The position numbers and the translations under genes are program-made. DNA of 64,000 nucleotides from Rallus limicola (Eukaryota; Chordata; Aves; Gruiformes; Rallidae): assembly GCA_022605955.1 (NCBI GenBank), contig JAKCOZ010000005.1, positions 54,127,762 to 54,191,761 of the forward strand, read 5' to 3'. Under the pieces are notes generated by a model. That model had not been told where the DNA came from and made no database searches. It saw only the letters and a list, made by a program, of their open reading frames with translations. This document shows, piece after piece, positions 1 to 12,060 of the stretch (position 1 is the stretch's first letter; every line of letters begins with the position of its first letter).

Positions 1-2750
1 CTCCTGATTGCTCCCAAAGAAACAAAAAAAAAAATCAGATTTCTTTGTCAGCTAAGTTGCCTTGTTCCATTCCAGCAGGATCCAAAATGGTCTTGAAGAT
101 TTCCTGTGAAGCTTTATATCAGCTCCCAGCAGTAAGGAAGGGGGATCCTTGGGATCCCTGACTGATGCGGCTCAGGATTGGCCTGCGGCAACATTGCCTG
201 TTCCATGCTACTAAAGTCAGTATTTAGCTATTTTGAGGTTAAAAAGTTGGGGGGAAGCAAGAGTTCTGTCCTCCAGAGAACCTTGTCCATGCCTCTGCAT
301 CTTTGTAGCCAGTCTCACCTTCATCTCAGGACATGAACTCAAACAGCTGCAAATCAGCTTAGAAAATTGAGTATTTTCTATCATGAGGGGTTCTGGACTT
401 GATTAGGGTGATTCTCCACCAGAGGTTTGGAAAGGCTCATTTTGCTGAGGTAAAGCTAGGGTAATTATTGAATCCATTTAATTACTAGTTCAACATGATG
501 TAGGAGACATGTCTCCTGAATAAAGACTTTCCAAATTTCTCTTCCAATTATCCTCATGTATGTGGTTGGAAACCATAGTTATACTTTTGTGGTGAGATGC
601 TGAAGCATGAAAGAATACATCCCAGAAAGAGATATACTGATAAGCAGATAATAATAACAATCAGGCACCACTGAAAAGTGAAGGGAGGTACAATTTATCA
701 TTTAAGTTAATGTCTTCCTTGAACTGGGTTAGCATGACAGATGCTGATATTCTCAAAGAACAAATATGGCTTGAGGTCAATCCAGCTTCTCAAAGTAAGA
801 GAAGATTATTCATCATAGCAAGGCATGGAGAAAATAACATTTCAAGACCAGAAAAGAATATGTGAGAATTTTTGCTGGAAACCCCCCAGAATTCACAGTT
901 CTGTTAATTTAAATAACTCATCGAATGCTTTAAAATGAAGGTTAAGGTCTTAACTTTAGCATGGCATAGACCTTTACTAGAAACCAATGATGAAACCCAA
1001 GCAGAGATCTGTCTATTCTCAACTTCAATATCCAGACGTTCACCTCAAAATTTAATACACACTGGCTCAGAACTAGGAAGAAGCAAAAAGCCCAGTATAG
1101 ACACCTTCCATTGCTAGAGACCAATTGTCTACTTTCAAACAGTCTGCCTCTTCACAAAACACACAGGAGCTATTCATCATCTCTATTGTGCAAGTCTGTT
1201 TGACAGAAATGCCAGGAACAGGACATGTGTCTTCCCCAAAAGTAGATATAAATGAATTTAATCAGATTAAATACCCATCTCTGCAGAACTTTGGCCAATT
1301 TCCCAACTGCCAGTATAAAATACCAATACATAAGTGCTTTTTAATAGATTATATTTTTCCTTTCTTCCTTTCCTTCCTTATTTCTGTCTCACTTATAGCT
1401 GTCAGGTTTGTGATAGGGTGAATAGATGAAGCAGACCTCGCTACAGTCCCAGAAATGCTTGGACAGCTCCTAGAGAAACATGGCCCAGCAGGAAAGTTTA
1501 TAAAGTGCTTAAAAGTTGCAGCCCTTAGTGGGAGCTCAGCCTGCCCTGGGAAACTGACCAACGAAGGTGGAAAACATCCTCTTAGGATGCAGATGTTAAG
1601 GGAGAAGCACAATTTCAGGCACAGGACAATTTGCATACCCGTAATAATAAACAGTAGCAAGCCATGCCAAAGTGAGTCAGGTTTTGGTGTAGCAGCCAGG
1701 GTGCCTTTCAGCTATGCTTCTGGGAAGTTAAAAGCATGACTGGAAATTTCCATACAAAGAGCCTTGCCTTGGCACATGGTTTTCTCATTTACTGTGGTTC
1801 ATGGGCAAAAGCAACCTCATGCTAAAATCTGCAAAGCCCTTACTCCCCAGGTGCCACAAAGCAGAGGCGTGAGTTACAGAAATGTTGTCACTCCACCACC
1901 ACAGCCATCTGTCATACATGGCGACAGCATGGCAAGGAGATGTGACACAGAGAAGAAGGACAGGCAGAGCAGTCTTCCCTATGGAAATATGGATAGTGGC
2001 TCATTTTTTGGCATCAGCAGCGTAAGACAGCCTTCATTGTTAAGTGAACCCCCTCTTATGAACACCAACGATGCTCCAGATGTCCATCAGCTGAGGCAAT
2101 AAGCCCTTTTCCATCATCTGAAAGCCGAATTCAATTTTCCCTGACATTTTAACTTGGGCACAGTACAGTTTGTCTTGTACCCACACCTGCCTTACTTGAC
2201 TGACCGTCATGAGCAGATGTGACTTAAAACATGGGGAACCAGAGCAAACGTACTAAATGCTGCCCAAATCAGCAATAGGATTTCATGAAATATATCCAGA
2301 AAATCAGACATGCTCCAGGGTCAAATCATTCTTACATACCAGGATAGGCAATAAAAAAAGGTGCTTCTTACGAAATATGGTCGTGAAGATGAGCAGTAAC
2401 TGTGCATGCACACTGCCATGGTGCAGCCTCCAGATGTCAGCATCAACCCAAGCAAGAGAGGCGCAGTGCATACGGTGCAGGAAAAAACCCACTTGCAGGC
2501 TATGCCTTCCAGAAACACTCTCCTGCAGCCCTTGCCCTCCTTCCTGAGACAGACAGACAGGACAGACTGGAGAGTTTCCAGTTCTCCTGGAAAAAGTGCT
2601 TGGTTCACAGACAAAGCCAAGGGATGTAGGTTGGAGATATGCATGCAAATGTTTTCCATGCATGTCTTACTGATGGAGATCATGTGTGAGCATCTGTGTG
2701 TGTAGGTGCTCATGACCTACATATATATACACATATATGAAAAGTAGGTG

Positions 2751-2796
<46 letters not shown>
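2751..2796. repeat. (GATA)n microsatellite
   Basis: An uninterrupted GATA/TAGA tetranucleotide run of about 11.5 units, directly preceded by a short alternating AT/AC tract. The run is perfect, so it is likely to be length-polymorphic. Confidence 0.97.
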
Positions 2797-3428
2797 CTGA
2801 CTTCTGATGTTAAGAATAAAAGGGTCCTTGTTTTACATCTGAAGGCAAAAGCTTCAAAGCATGTCCTCCAGTGCCTTTTCTAAGCATATGCATATTCATA
2901 CTCATATTCATCTCTTCCAGTACACATTCCTGTGTGCCACGCAGCTGATGAGCTGGAAAACACAGCAATCAGCCCTGGATAAAGGATCTGAAAACATAAG
3001 CAGGGGTTGTATCCCCCAGTAGTGTAAGGCAACACGCCTTACTAAGGTCAGTCAAGGAACTGTTAAGTTCATTTTATGCTAGTCTTTCAATCATGTAAAT
3101 TTGCTTATTAGGAAAAAAAAGGTTTTAAAAATACCACTTTTTCCTCTTCTTCCCCTTAACTCTGCCCTCTCCTCACAACCCACAAGATTTAAATGCATTC
3201 AAAATTTGTTAGGAAGGAAAAGGACACAAATTCCACTCAAAGCAGGCATTTACATTGTCCCTGTGACAGTATGCATCAGTGATACAGAATAGTCACAAAT
3301 GCAGCAGCATGGCCCTTGTGCAGGTTGGCAGAGAGCATCCTCTAGCCTAACCTTGCACCTGCAGATATCTGGAGAGGGGGGAAATTCAGGGGTTATTTAT
3401 TTAAACAGACATTCCCCCTTAACACCAG

Positions 3429-3492
3429 ATATTATAATAACAGTAAAAATAACAATAATAATAATATAATTATTATGATGATGATTATGATG
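3429..3492. repeat. AT-rich imperfect ATA/ATG trinucleotide tract
   Basis: The segment is dominated by ATAATAACA, AATAATAAT and ATGATGATT units. It is low-complexity DNA with no coding sense. Confidence 0.8.
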
Positions 3493-4131
3493 AAGAAGGA
3501 GATGCCAGATTCCTCAGTAGGGCACCAAAATGTTGTTTTTTACATGAAAAGACCCTCAAGGTCCTCCTGCACCAAAGTGTTCATCCTCAGAGCAGAGCTG
3601 CACATAGCTAAGTTCAAGTGGGGGCCAGTGGAGCCCAGGTGGATCATGACATTGAAGACTAATGGATCTCTTCCAGTCATAGGTTGTCAGTTAAGTCAAG
3701 CACTGCTAATGTGGGATATTGTCCCCAGGCCTCTGTTAGCACAATGACGAAGCTTTTTGTAAGTCCTCTGTGTAAAAGGCATAATCCTTGTATGCCAGTG
3801 GATCATATCCTTGAGGTCCCTAGAGAACAGGGCAAATGTGGAAAGAAAGGGAAAGGAAATCCCTTATTTCATAATGGTGCAAACAGACATGTCAGGAGAA
3901 TTACATCAACATGCAGCACATGTGAAATGTAATACTACTCCTAATGCATTTAGATGAGGCAAAATGCAAAGTCTATACTGCCTCTGGGAATAATTCTGGT
4001 AGGAAGCTTTCACCACGAGGAACCAAGGACTTTCTACTTACTCTGGAATATGAGCCTTTGTTTTCAAAGCCTTCCTGAGAGACTTCAAAATCAAGTTTGT
4101 TAAGTGTACATTACTCTTTGAAGATCTGTCT

Positions 4132-4165
4132 TCCAGAATGAAACACCATCCAGAATGAAACACCA
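4132..4165. repeat. 17-bp perfect tandem duplication
   Basis: Two abutting identical 17-bp units (TCCAGAATGAAACACCA) occupy 4132-4148 and 4149-4165. This is a local duplication in unique DNA. Confidence 0.95.
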
Positions 4166-5097
4166 GTGTTTATCCCCCAGCAATGCTGGTGTAAATAAGA
4201 GTAGCGTGCTTGAAAATGAGTAAACATTCATGGGGTTGCCCACAATCAGCAAAAAAGGAGACCCTGATCCTTTGCATTGTAGAAAGCCAAGATACACAAA
4301 CTCATGCACCCATTGTGATTTGCCTAGTGTCAGTTGGCAGAGCTGCAAGGGTGCATCAGACCTGCATGGAATTCCAACAGCTTCGACTGTGTCCTCAAAG
4401 GCTTATAAATGCAAACAATACTTGCTTTGGAGTCCTGGCAGGCAGGAGGAGCCTGAGGTCTCCTGTCTGGTTTCCCTCCCCCCTCCATATCAGACTATAG
4501 ATATGGGATTCAGCAAAGGATACAGCTCAGATGTGGCTTGAATTCAGACAAGTGCCTTAAAGTGATGATTTCCCCCCCCACCAGGCTGCAGATGATCGAT
4601 GTATTATGCATGAAAATAGCGCCAGGCACAGATGGGGTGGGAGTAGAAGGTGTGAGCTGATAATGACAGCAGCCAAGCTCTGCTAGAAAAGGCTCTACAG
4701 TACACTTGCATATTGGGCAGAAAAAGAGTGCAACATTCATGAGAGACTAGCCATAGTTTAAAAGGCCAGTTTAATTACCCCCAAAACTGAGGTTTATGGC
4801 AGGATTTGAGTGGCATGGTTGCCAGAGGGAGCAGGGGATTAGCCTGGGTAATTAAAGGAAATGTCTTCCCATCCTGAATGAAACAAGAGATGAGAAATAA
4901 TTATTCTGAGTGCTAAAAGCTGAAGACAGAGAATCTGAAGTTGTGACATGGTGCTTGTATCAGGTACTAGAATCACAGAATCATAAAATCAAGGAATCAT
5001 AGTATCACAGACTGGTTTGGGTTGGAAGGGGCCTTAAAGATCATCTATTTGCAACCCACTGCCATGGGCAGGGACACCCTCCACTAGACCAGGTTGC

Positions 5098-6465
5098 TCA
5101 AAGCTCATCCAACCTGGCCTTGAACCCTGCCAGGGATCCAGAGGCAGCCACAGCTTCTCTGGGCAGCCTGTGACAGGACCTCACCGCTCTCATCATACAA
5201 AAATTCTTTCTAATATCTAATATAAATCTACCTTCTTTCAGTTAAAAGCCATTACTCCTTGCTCTATCAGTATTTACCCTTGTAACCAGCCCCTCTCCAG
5301 CTTTCCTGTAGGTCTCTTCAGGCACTGGCAAGCTCTAAGTTCTCCCTGGATCTGAAAAACCCAACTCTCTCAGCCTGTCTTCACAGGAGAGGTGCTACAG
5401 ACCTTGGATCATCTTGATGGCCCTCAGCTTGACTCACTGCAACAACTCCATGTCCTGAATGCAGCTCTGCAGGTGGGGTCTCAGTCTCATCAGGGCAGAG
5501 CAGAGTGGCAGAATCCCTTCCTTTGACATGCTGATCATGCTGCTTTTGATGCAGCCCAGGACACAGTTAGGTTTCTGGGCTGCAAGCACACATTACTGGG
5601 TCATTTTGAATTTTTAATCCATCAACACGCCAAGTCCTTCTCTTCAGAGCTGCTCTCAATTCATTCTCCACCCAGCCTGTAATTGTGCTTGGGATTGCCC
5701 AGATGCATTTGCAGGACCTTGCATATGTCCTTATTGAATATCATGAGCTTTGCACAGGCCCAGTTCTCCAGCCTGTCAAGGCCCCTCTGGGTGGCATCCC
5801 TTCCCTCCAGCTTGTTGACTGTACCAGACAGATGGGTGTTGTTTGAAAACTTGCCAAGGGTCCACTCAATCCCACTGTCCATGTCTCTGACAAAGATGTT
5901 AAATGTCAGTCCCAGTACTCACCCCTAAGGAATGTGACTTGTCATAGGTGTCCACTTGGACATTGAGCCATTGGCAGCAACATTTTCTCTGCGAGTCACC
6001 AGCCAATTCCTTATCTACTGAGTGGTCTGTCTGCTAAATACGTCTCTCCAATTTAGAGACAAGGATGTCATGCAGGACAGTGTCAAATGATTTGCACAAG
6101 GCCAGGTAGATGATGTCAATCACTCCTCCCTTATCCACCAAGGCTGTAACTCTGATGTAGAAGGCCACCAAATTAATCAGGCATGATTCTCCCTTAGTGA
6201 AGCCATGTTGGATGCCACCAATTACCTCCTAATTTTCCATGTGCCTTATCATAGCTTTCAGAAGGACCTTGCAAGGCACAGAGGTGAGACTGACCAGCCT
6301 GTAGCTGCCCAAGTTTTCCTTTTTTCTCTTAAAAATGTACATTGTGTTTCCCCTTTTTTAGTCAGTGGGAACTTCACTGGACTGTAATGATTTCTCAGAC
6401 ATGGTGGATAATGGCTTAACAACTTCATCTGCCTGTTCCCTCAGGACCTGTGGGTGCATCTCAGG
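5098..6465 (-). pseudogene. CR1 ORF2 reverse transcriptase and C-terminal region, broken
   Basis: This is the decayed reverse transcriptase part of CR1 ORF2, which in an active element copies element RNA at the target site. Reading down the minus strand, recognisable blocks are 'EMHPQVLREQADE' near 6460, the motif A region at about 6080-6115 and the motif C region at 5838-5849. Further on are 'LEGRDATQRGLDRLENWA' at about 5755-5815, 'GNPKHNYRLGGE' at about 5661-5696 and 'GFKARLDEL' just before a TGA at 5098-5100. All three catalytic aspartates are gone. Motif A reads [11 protein letters not shown] where the family has YLDL, the changed codon being 6100-6102. The FADD of motif C reads FSNN. 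Several in-frame stops and frame changes interrupt the frame. The copy cannot encode an active enzyme. Confidence 0.92.
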
Positions 6466-6574
6466 GGTGCTTCCACCCTCTGTAGGTTTTGCCCGGGAGC
6501 TCCTTGTTCATCCACTCATGTCTCCAGGCATTTTTGCCTGACTTTCTCTTTGTTGGGATGCATTGCTCCTGAGC

Positions 6575-7449
6575 TTAGAGGAGGTGACCCTTGAATACTA
6601 ACCAGCTATCTTGGGCTCCTCTTGCCTCCAGGACTTTGTCCCATGGTCTATGAAGCACATCCCTAAAGAGGCCAAAGTCTGCTCCCCTGAAGTCCAGAGT
6701 AGTGAGCTTGCTGTGTGCCCTCCTTGCTCCCCTAAGGATTTTGAGTTGTACCATTTCATGGTCATTGCACACAAGGCTGCCCTTGAACTTCACATTTCCC
6801 CCTGCCCCCAGCCCCTCTCTGTTGGTCTGAACAAGGTCCAGCATAGCACCTCTCCTTGTTGGCTCCTCCGCCAGTTGGAGAAGAAAATTATCATCAACAC
6901 ATTCCAGGAACGTCCTGAATTGCTTGTGCCCTGCTCTGTTGGCCTTCCAACATATATCGGGGTGGTTAAAGTCCCTTTATAAGGATCAGGGTTTGTCAGC
7001 ATAAGGCTACTCCTATCTGTCTATAGATGGCTTCATCCACTGAGTCTCCCTGGTTGTGTGGCCTGTAGCAGACACCTGCTATAGTGTTACTGGTCCCTGC
7101 CCTCCTTTTAATCCTGACCCATAAGCTCTTTGTCAGCTCCTCATCCATCCCCAAATGGAGCTCCATGCACTCCAGCTGGTCATTGACATAGATGTGACAC
7201 CCCCTACTTGTCTCCCCTGCCTGTCCTTCCCAAAGAGCCCATGTCCTTCCATTCCAACATTCAGTCATAGGAGCCATCCCAGCACATCTTCATGATGCCA
7301 GTAAAATCATAGCCCTGCAGGTGTGCACACATCTCCAACTCCTCTTGTTTATTCCCCACGCTACATGTGTTTGTATAGAGGCATTTAAACTGGGAGCCCG
7401 TTGAAGCTGACTGCCTGGGTGGAGTGGCTGGAATTCCTCTGTGCTGCAC
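6575..7449 (-). pseudogene. CR1 ORF2 endonuclease region, broken
   Basis: This is the APE-type endonuclease half of CR1 ORF2, which in an active element nicks target DNA to prime reverse transcription. Its start is seen at about 7360-7400 as 'YTNTCSVGNKQEELE', followed by a block near 7270 (CWDGSYD). The central part, 'SLWVRIKRRAGTSN', lies near 7100-7145 and 'VCYRPHNQGDSVDEAIY' near 7030-7080. The end, 'TTLDFRGADFGLFRD', lies near 6665-6705 and 'GAQDSWLVFKGHLL' near 6575-6616. The family's S-D-H motif reads NDH here (about 6755-6763). Frame changes separate the blocks. The end of this domain abuts RT sequence abruptly near 6465, where the family normally has a linker of roughly 115-120 residues. 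Confidence 0.9.
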
Positions 7450-7468
7450 TTCAGGTGCTGCACTTCAG
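7441..7468. repeat. 14-bp perfect tandem duplication in the CR1 inter-ORF region
   Basis: GTGCTGCACTTCAG occurs twice, at 7441-7454 and 7455-7468, just upstream of the ORF2 start of the CR1 copy. It is probably a post-insertion slippage duplication. Confidence 0.9.
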
Positions 7469-7580
7469 GTGCTCTCCCACTGACCTCTGATCTTTCTCCT
7501 TGCTCTGGGCATCTATTGCTGGCACTGTCATCACACTGGTAGGAGTGGGATGGACTGAGGTTCCTCTTCCCCTGGCAACT

Positions 7581-7848
7581 TTATTTTAAAGCCCTCTTCA
7601 CCAGCTTGGCAATCCTATAACCAAAAATGCCCTTCCCCTTCTCTGATGGATGGATCCCATCAGCCCCCAGTAGGCAAAGCTTCTCAAAGCAAATCCCATT
7701 GTCTAAGCAACTGTACCCCTGCCTGTGCCACCAGTCCTGTGACCATTTGTTGATTTGCCTGGTTCAACTGGCCCTTTCAAGTATGTTTCCTCTGATCAGG
7801 AGGACTGATGAAAAAACTACTTTCACTCCAGAGTCCCTCCAGCAGAAT
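7581..7848 (-). pseudogene. CR1 ORF1 C-terminal esterase-like domain, broken
   Basis: Reading down the minus strand from about 7848, one frame gives 'RDSGVKVVFSSVLLIRGN', then a TGA, then 'RQINKWSQDWWHRQGY' and 'LLGADGIHPSEKGKGIFGYR'. It ends in 'KLVKRALK' and a TAA at 7581-7583. This is the C-terminal block of the SGNH-hydrolase/esterase domain found in CR1 ORF1 proteins. The D-G-I-H stretch corresponds to the catalytic Asp and His block of that fold. One in-frame TGA interrupts it at about 7767-7769. The N-terminal part, including the expected serine block, is absent because the element is truncated. The identification comes from remembered family features. Confidence 0.82.
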
Positions 7849-10390
7849 CCTGGCTCACACTCAGCACAGTGCTGAGAACTTGGCACCAGATTCAAGGCTG
7901 GAACAGACAGGACTTTCTCCATGGACACTTCTAGGGTTTGGATCCAAGCCCTTGGAGACCAGCACGCGTGGCCTAATCCTGAAAAACTGTGTCAGTTTGA
8001 ATGGGCAACATGTCACCAAGTTGGAGCAAGGTGGGTACAGACTTCAGAGGGAGGATGAGTCAAGACAGGTCCAACCCCATCCACAAAAGAATCTGGCGCT
8101 GTGAGAAAGAGCTTAGCAAGTGTGCTATCCATAAAGACCCATCAGGAAGCAGTGATCATGCAAAGAAAAGCCCATGACTTCCCTTGTCACAGCCTTGGAG
8201 CACTCTGGAGATTGCTGCAAGATCAGATCTTTAAAATAAGCTGCAATAAGCTTCTCTTCTGCAATCAGACCATAGGAAGGGAATACACTGCTCCTTACAC
8301 AGCTTCTTTGAAGAAGTTCCAGCCTTGGATTATGCATCTGACAGCTGGCAAGACATCATTGGCTTTGCCATATCTGACCACAGCTGATCCCTGATGCAAT
8401 AAATTGTCAGCCTTGAATCACTAGAGGCTGAGAATATGCTTGTCTGGAAAATCATCAGACAAAGGCACCAAAGACTTGCTGGCAACTTGCAATGCATTTA
8501 CCAGTTACAGGCACCGTGGAAGCTTGATCCTACACAATAAGATCGTTGCATGTATCTGCTCTTTGCTACCAGTCCCACTCATGATGCCAGTGCTGTAACT
8601 GCTGTAGGAAATCTGTGTCTGAAGGCTCCAAACTCAGAGACATGCAATAATCCTTGCAGTTCTGAGACATGAAAATGTTTTGTGAATTCAGACCAGCAAG
8701 CATTGCAGAGAAGAGAGTAATGTTTTATATCATTTAGGGGCTAGGGCCATATGAAATGTGATGCTCAGAAAGTGATCTGGCCAAATTTCCCCCAAACAGG
8801 ACTTAGATACTTCAAATTTGTTGGTGTGAACAAGCACTTCTGATAATACTGCCCAACTTGAGCTTGCATAGATGTGATGGTCCCACAGAGGTCCTATAGA
8901 GGGACCATCACAAGGAATAAGATTTAAACTCATGTGTTTCTCATAGCCCAAAGGGTTGTAACCCACATAAACCCAAGACCAAATGTATGACAGAGAGTGA
9001 AGGAACCCAACACTCATAATGTTTCGTGGTGAGATGTGTTGCATCATGCTCTGCTAGCCACTGGTCTGGGTTGTCTCTGCTTTCCCTCCACTTCCCAGCT
9101 CAGCAAGCCGTCTCCATAGGGGCTACTTCACAGGCATCCTGAAACCTTCACACAGGCTTCCCTGTCACTCCAGCCCAACACAGCCTCCCTAAACTGTAAG
9201 AGCATTGAAAGGGCTTTAGTAAGGCCACTTTCATTGCCATTACAACCAAGACCCTCACAGACCAGTAAAAGCCCCTTCATTCCCACTGAAGTTTGCTTTA
9301 AGATCACATTTTGTGGTGCTAGCACCATCAATACTTGTGCATTGTTCTGGATATGGCTCCAGTCAATCCTGCATGGCTTTCCCTGTCTCATGCATTTTCA
9401 AAGAGCTCAGCAGCAATTTATGGATCAAAGCTAATTGATAATACCAGACCCCTTTCACCATATTGCTTTCACTAAATTACAGCATCCTTTAAAAAAATTA
9501 AAACTTAGCAGACTGCAGTACAATGCCAGACAGATTGTCACTACCAAATTATGTTTATTTATTCTCTCTCTGGCTCTTGGCTGGCCCCATTACCAGCATA
9601 TCTTAGTGTCTCTCAGTCATCAGCATTCCCTCCCTTCCCCCTACCCTGAGGTACATGTCTCCTCTCAAGTACAAAGCAGACTGACACGGCAAGTTTTTGA
9701 GCTTATTTAACACTGGCTTTATCTGAGGAGAACTAGATTCAGTGACAGAGGCTCAGAATTAATTACATGAAGGTGAATTCCCATCACAGAGCCTGGCAGA
9801 GTGTCACTGCAAACATTTTAACAGGCAGTCGTTGGCCCTTGGCTGCCTTTGTGCAGCATAAAGCAATTATTTGTACCTGCTCAGTGAAACGTGTCAGCCC
9901 CTCAGAGCTGCTGTGATATGGCAAACACGGTTCACCCCTGTTATTCATGAACAGGGCAAAGAAAAGGGTGTATGGTGGATCTCAGCTGCACACACAGTCC
10001 CTGGTAATGCTGTGCTCAAGCCCTTCAGGGCTGTTACTGCAGTTGTCTTTGTACAACCTGCGCAGCGAATACACTCGTGCAGAAGAGATGCAGCCAGGCT
10101 CAGGGATTTGGCTAAAAGCAGAAATGGGAATTAAGACCAAGGAAGCAAAGTTTTAAGTGCAAATCTCAAACTCCAGCCCATCCTTGCTGAACAGGGACCA
10201 AATAGGAGACTTAAACCTCCCTCCCATCTCCCTTTGGTCAAGTGTCCTCATCCCTAGCCCCTCCGTTTTTACCTACCCTGCATCCCAGGGTATCCCTGGT
10301 GGAAACTCTTCATCCTTCACATCCCAGCTGAAACAGCTTCCACTTCCCCTTGTTGCAGCTGTTGCAGCTGACACATTCCTTCTAGTCATT

Positions 10391-10430
10391 CTTCTTTTTC
10401 TCTCTTTTCTTTTTTTCTTTTTTTTTTTTT
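10391..10430. repeat. polypyrimidine/T-rich tract
   Basis: A 40-bp run of almost only T and C on the plus strand, ending in an uninterrupted T14 run. It is low-complexity DNA. Confidence 0.9.
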
Positions 10431-11879
10431 GGCTAAAAGGGACATGTTTGGGGACTTTCTTACCATACCTGTATTACACATTTGCAGAGATCTAAGCTGA
10501 CACTGGCATTAGCCTGTAAAATTCATTGGAGATGACCATAGGAGACCAGAGGCTGAAATTGAGCACAGTTGTATTTCAACATGGAGTAAAGGGAAACTGT
10601 TTATCCCTTCCACTGCAAGGTGCAATGTTCCTTCATCTTCCTCAACAGCTACCAGCTCCAGGGCAAGGAAGGAGGGATTGAAGGGATGAGGGGAAATTGG
10701 GTACAATGGAGAGCAAAGGGAATTGTCTATATAAACAGGGGATTGGGACACAGTGCAAGGAACACAGTGGCAGAGACATCTCTGCATTTCCTGGAGCAAA
10801 AGACCTGTCTGTACATCCAGAACTCTACCTCCATTGTGACAAGCTGGGGCTGTGAGACTCTTTTAAGAAATATTAGAGGTAGATCATATTTACCCAGGGG
10901 CTTTGGGATTTAGTCAGATCTCCCGGACCTCCCTGAAGTGACTACCAGCTGCAGAGGACCGTGGGGTCACCTGGGGAAAAGGTACTGAAGGAACCAAGGC
11001 TCTCCTAGGCAGAAAGTCCCATAGGCTCCCTGCACACAGGGGGATGGGATGAGCCACTGGCCAGAGAAGCTCAGATGAGCCCCAAGAGAGGAAGTTTTCC
11101 AGGTGATCAGCAGGAAAATGGGGCTGTTCTCAGTGATCTCAGATGTGGTGCAAAAAACTAAGTTCTTTGTCATTAGGGAGGAATTTGATGGGCCTCTCTG
11201 GGAGCTGGTGCCATGGCATGCAAAAGGTCAGGTCTCCTTCTGGAAGCCTTTCCTCTCTTTCAATTTCAAATATACCCTAAAGACACTCCTCCCCTGCCCA
11301 ACCACCATCCAGAAACAAAAAAGAGGAAATCACCTCCATCTGGGGAACTGTGCTGTGGTGGGGATGGCCAGTGTCCCTGCCTAGCCCGTGGGGCTAAGAT
11401 CGCTCTACATCTGACAGCTTCATTATTAAAAGCACACATCTAATTAAAAGAGGAAGTAACAACAGGTACATCCTACTCTCACAACATGGCATGTTGCAGA
11501 GATCACCATGCCTGTGGAGACCCATGCCAATGTTAATTGTCATGGTGTGGCCAGTTGCATGTAAGACTTTCTTAGGGGAAATTCAGTCTGTTTAGGTGTT
11601 CCACTTACACTAGCTTACAGAAATGTGCCTCACAGTCTCATTTTGGAGTGAAGACAAAGGGAATTCACTCTGGCCATGTCAACACAAAGGTTTCTCACCT
11701 TCACAAACAGCCACCATCACCTGCTTCTGCTTCCTGTAGCTTCAGAAGAATCAAATTCATCCAGACCCAGGGAGGACCAACTTCATGTCCCATAGGCCAG
11801 CTACATGGAACTATTTTGTGTCTATGTTACATGGGAAACCTGATAAATGTATCTGTTGTATAATCTTTCTGTAATAGCT

Positions 11880-12060
11880 GTTGTAATCTTGCTGTACTAG
11901 CTCCATTTGATTTTCAAATTATTTATGAATATGAAAGTCCACTACTGCAATTGAGGCTAATTATTTGCTTAAGATAATTTATTGTTACTCTGAATCAGCA
12001 TGCTGATTCATTAGCTATATGGATTTTTGAATGCATGAGTAGAGAGTTGCAGTCATGCAT
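11880..12060. promoter_or_regulatory. candidate conserved non-coding element with a 20-bp palindrome
   Basis: This AT-rich, complex (non-repetitive) segment carries several homeodomain-type cores, such as GGCTAATTATTTG near 11955 and AAATTATTTATG near 11915. It also holds a perfect 20-bp inverted repeat at 11991-12010, TGAATCAGCA followed by TGCTGATTCA, containing two head-to-head TCAGCA/TGCTGA half sites of Maf type. The regulatory role is inference from composition only. No cross-species comparison was possible. Confidence 0.25.

Larger units (their letters stand above)
1..4968. other. unique non-coding DNA, left flank
   Basis: No interspersed repeat or protein family is recognisable here. 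Open frames on either strand are short (under about 130 codons), overlap each other on both strands and show no known domain, so I treat them as chance. The stretch holds a GATA microsatellite near 2.75 kb, a trinucleotide-like AT-rich tract near 3.43-3.49 kb and a 17-bp tandem duplication at 4132-4165. A short ATATATAC/ACATATAT run sits at about 2719-2738. Confidence 0.6.
4969..7850 (-). mobile_element. CR1 non-LTR retrotransposon, long decayed copy
   Basis: On the plus strand the element starts with AATCACAGAATCATA-type octamers followed by 'GGTTTGGGTTGGAAGGGGCC', the complement of the CR1 3' end, so the element runs right to left. Inside it, in reverse order, are the reverse transcriptase, the endonuclease and the end of ORF1 (separate entries). 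At about 2.9 kb it is the most complete copy in the window. A full CR1 is about 4.5 kb, so this copy is 5' truncated within ORF1. It is riddled with stops and frame changes and carries one internal deletion near 6465. The 5' limit near 7850 is where recognisable ORF1 similarity stops, so it is uncertain by tens of bases. Confidence 0.93.
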
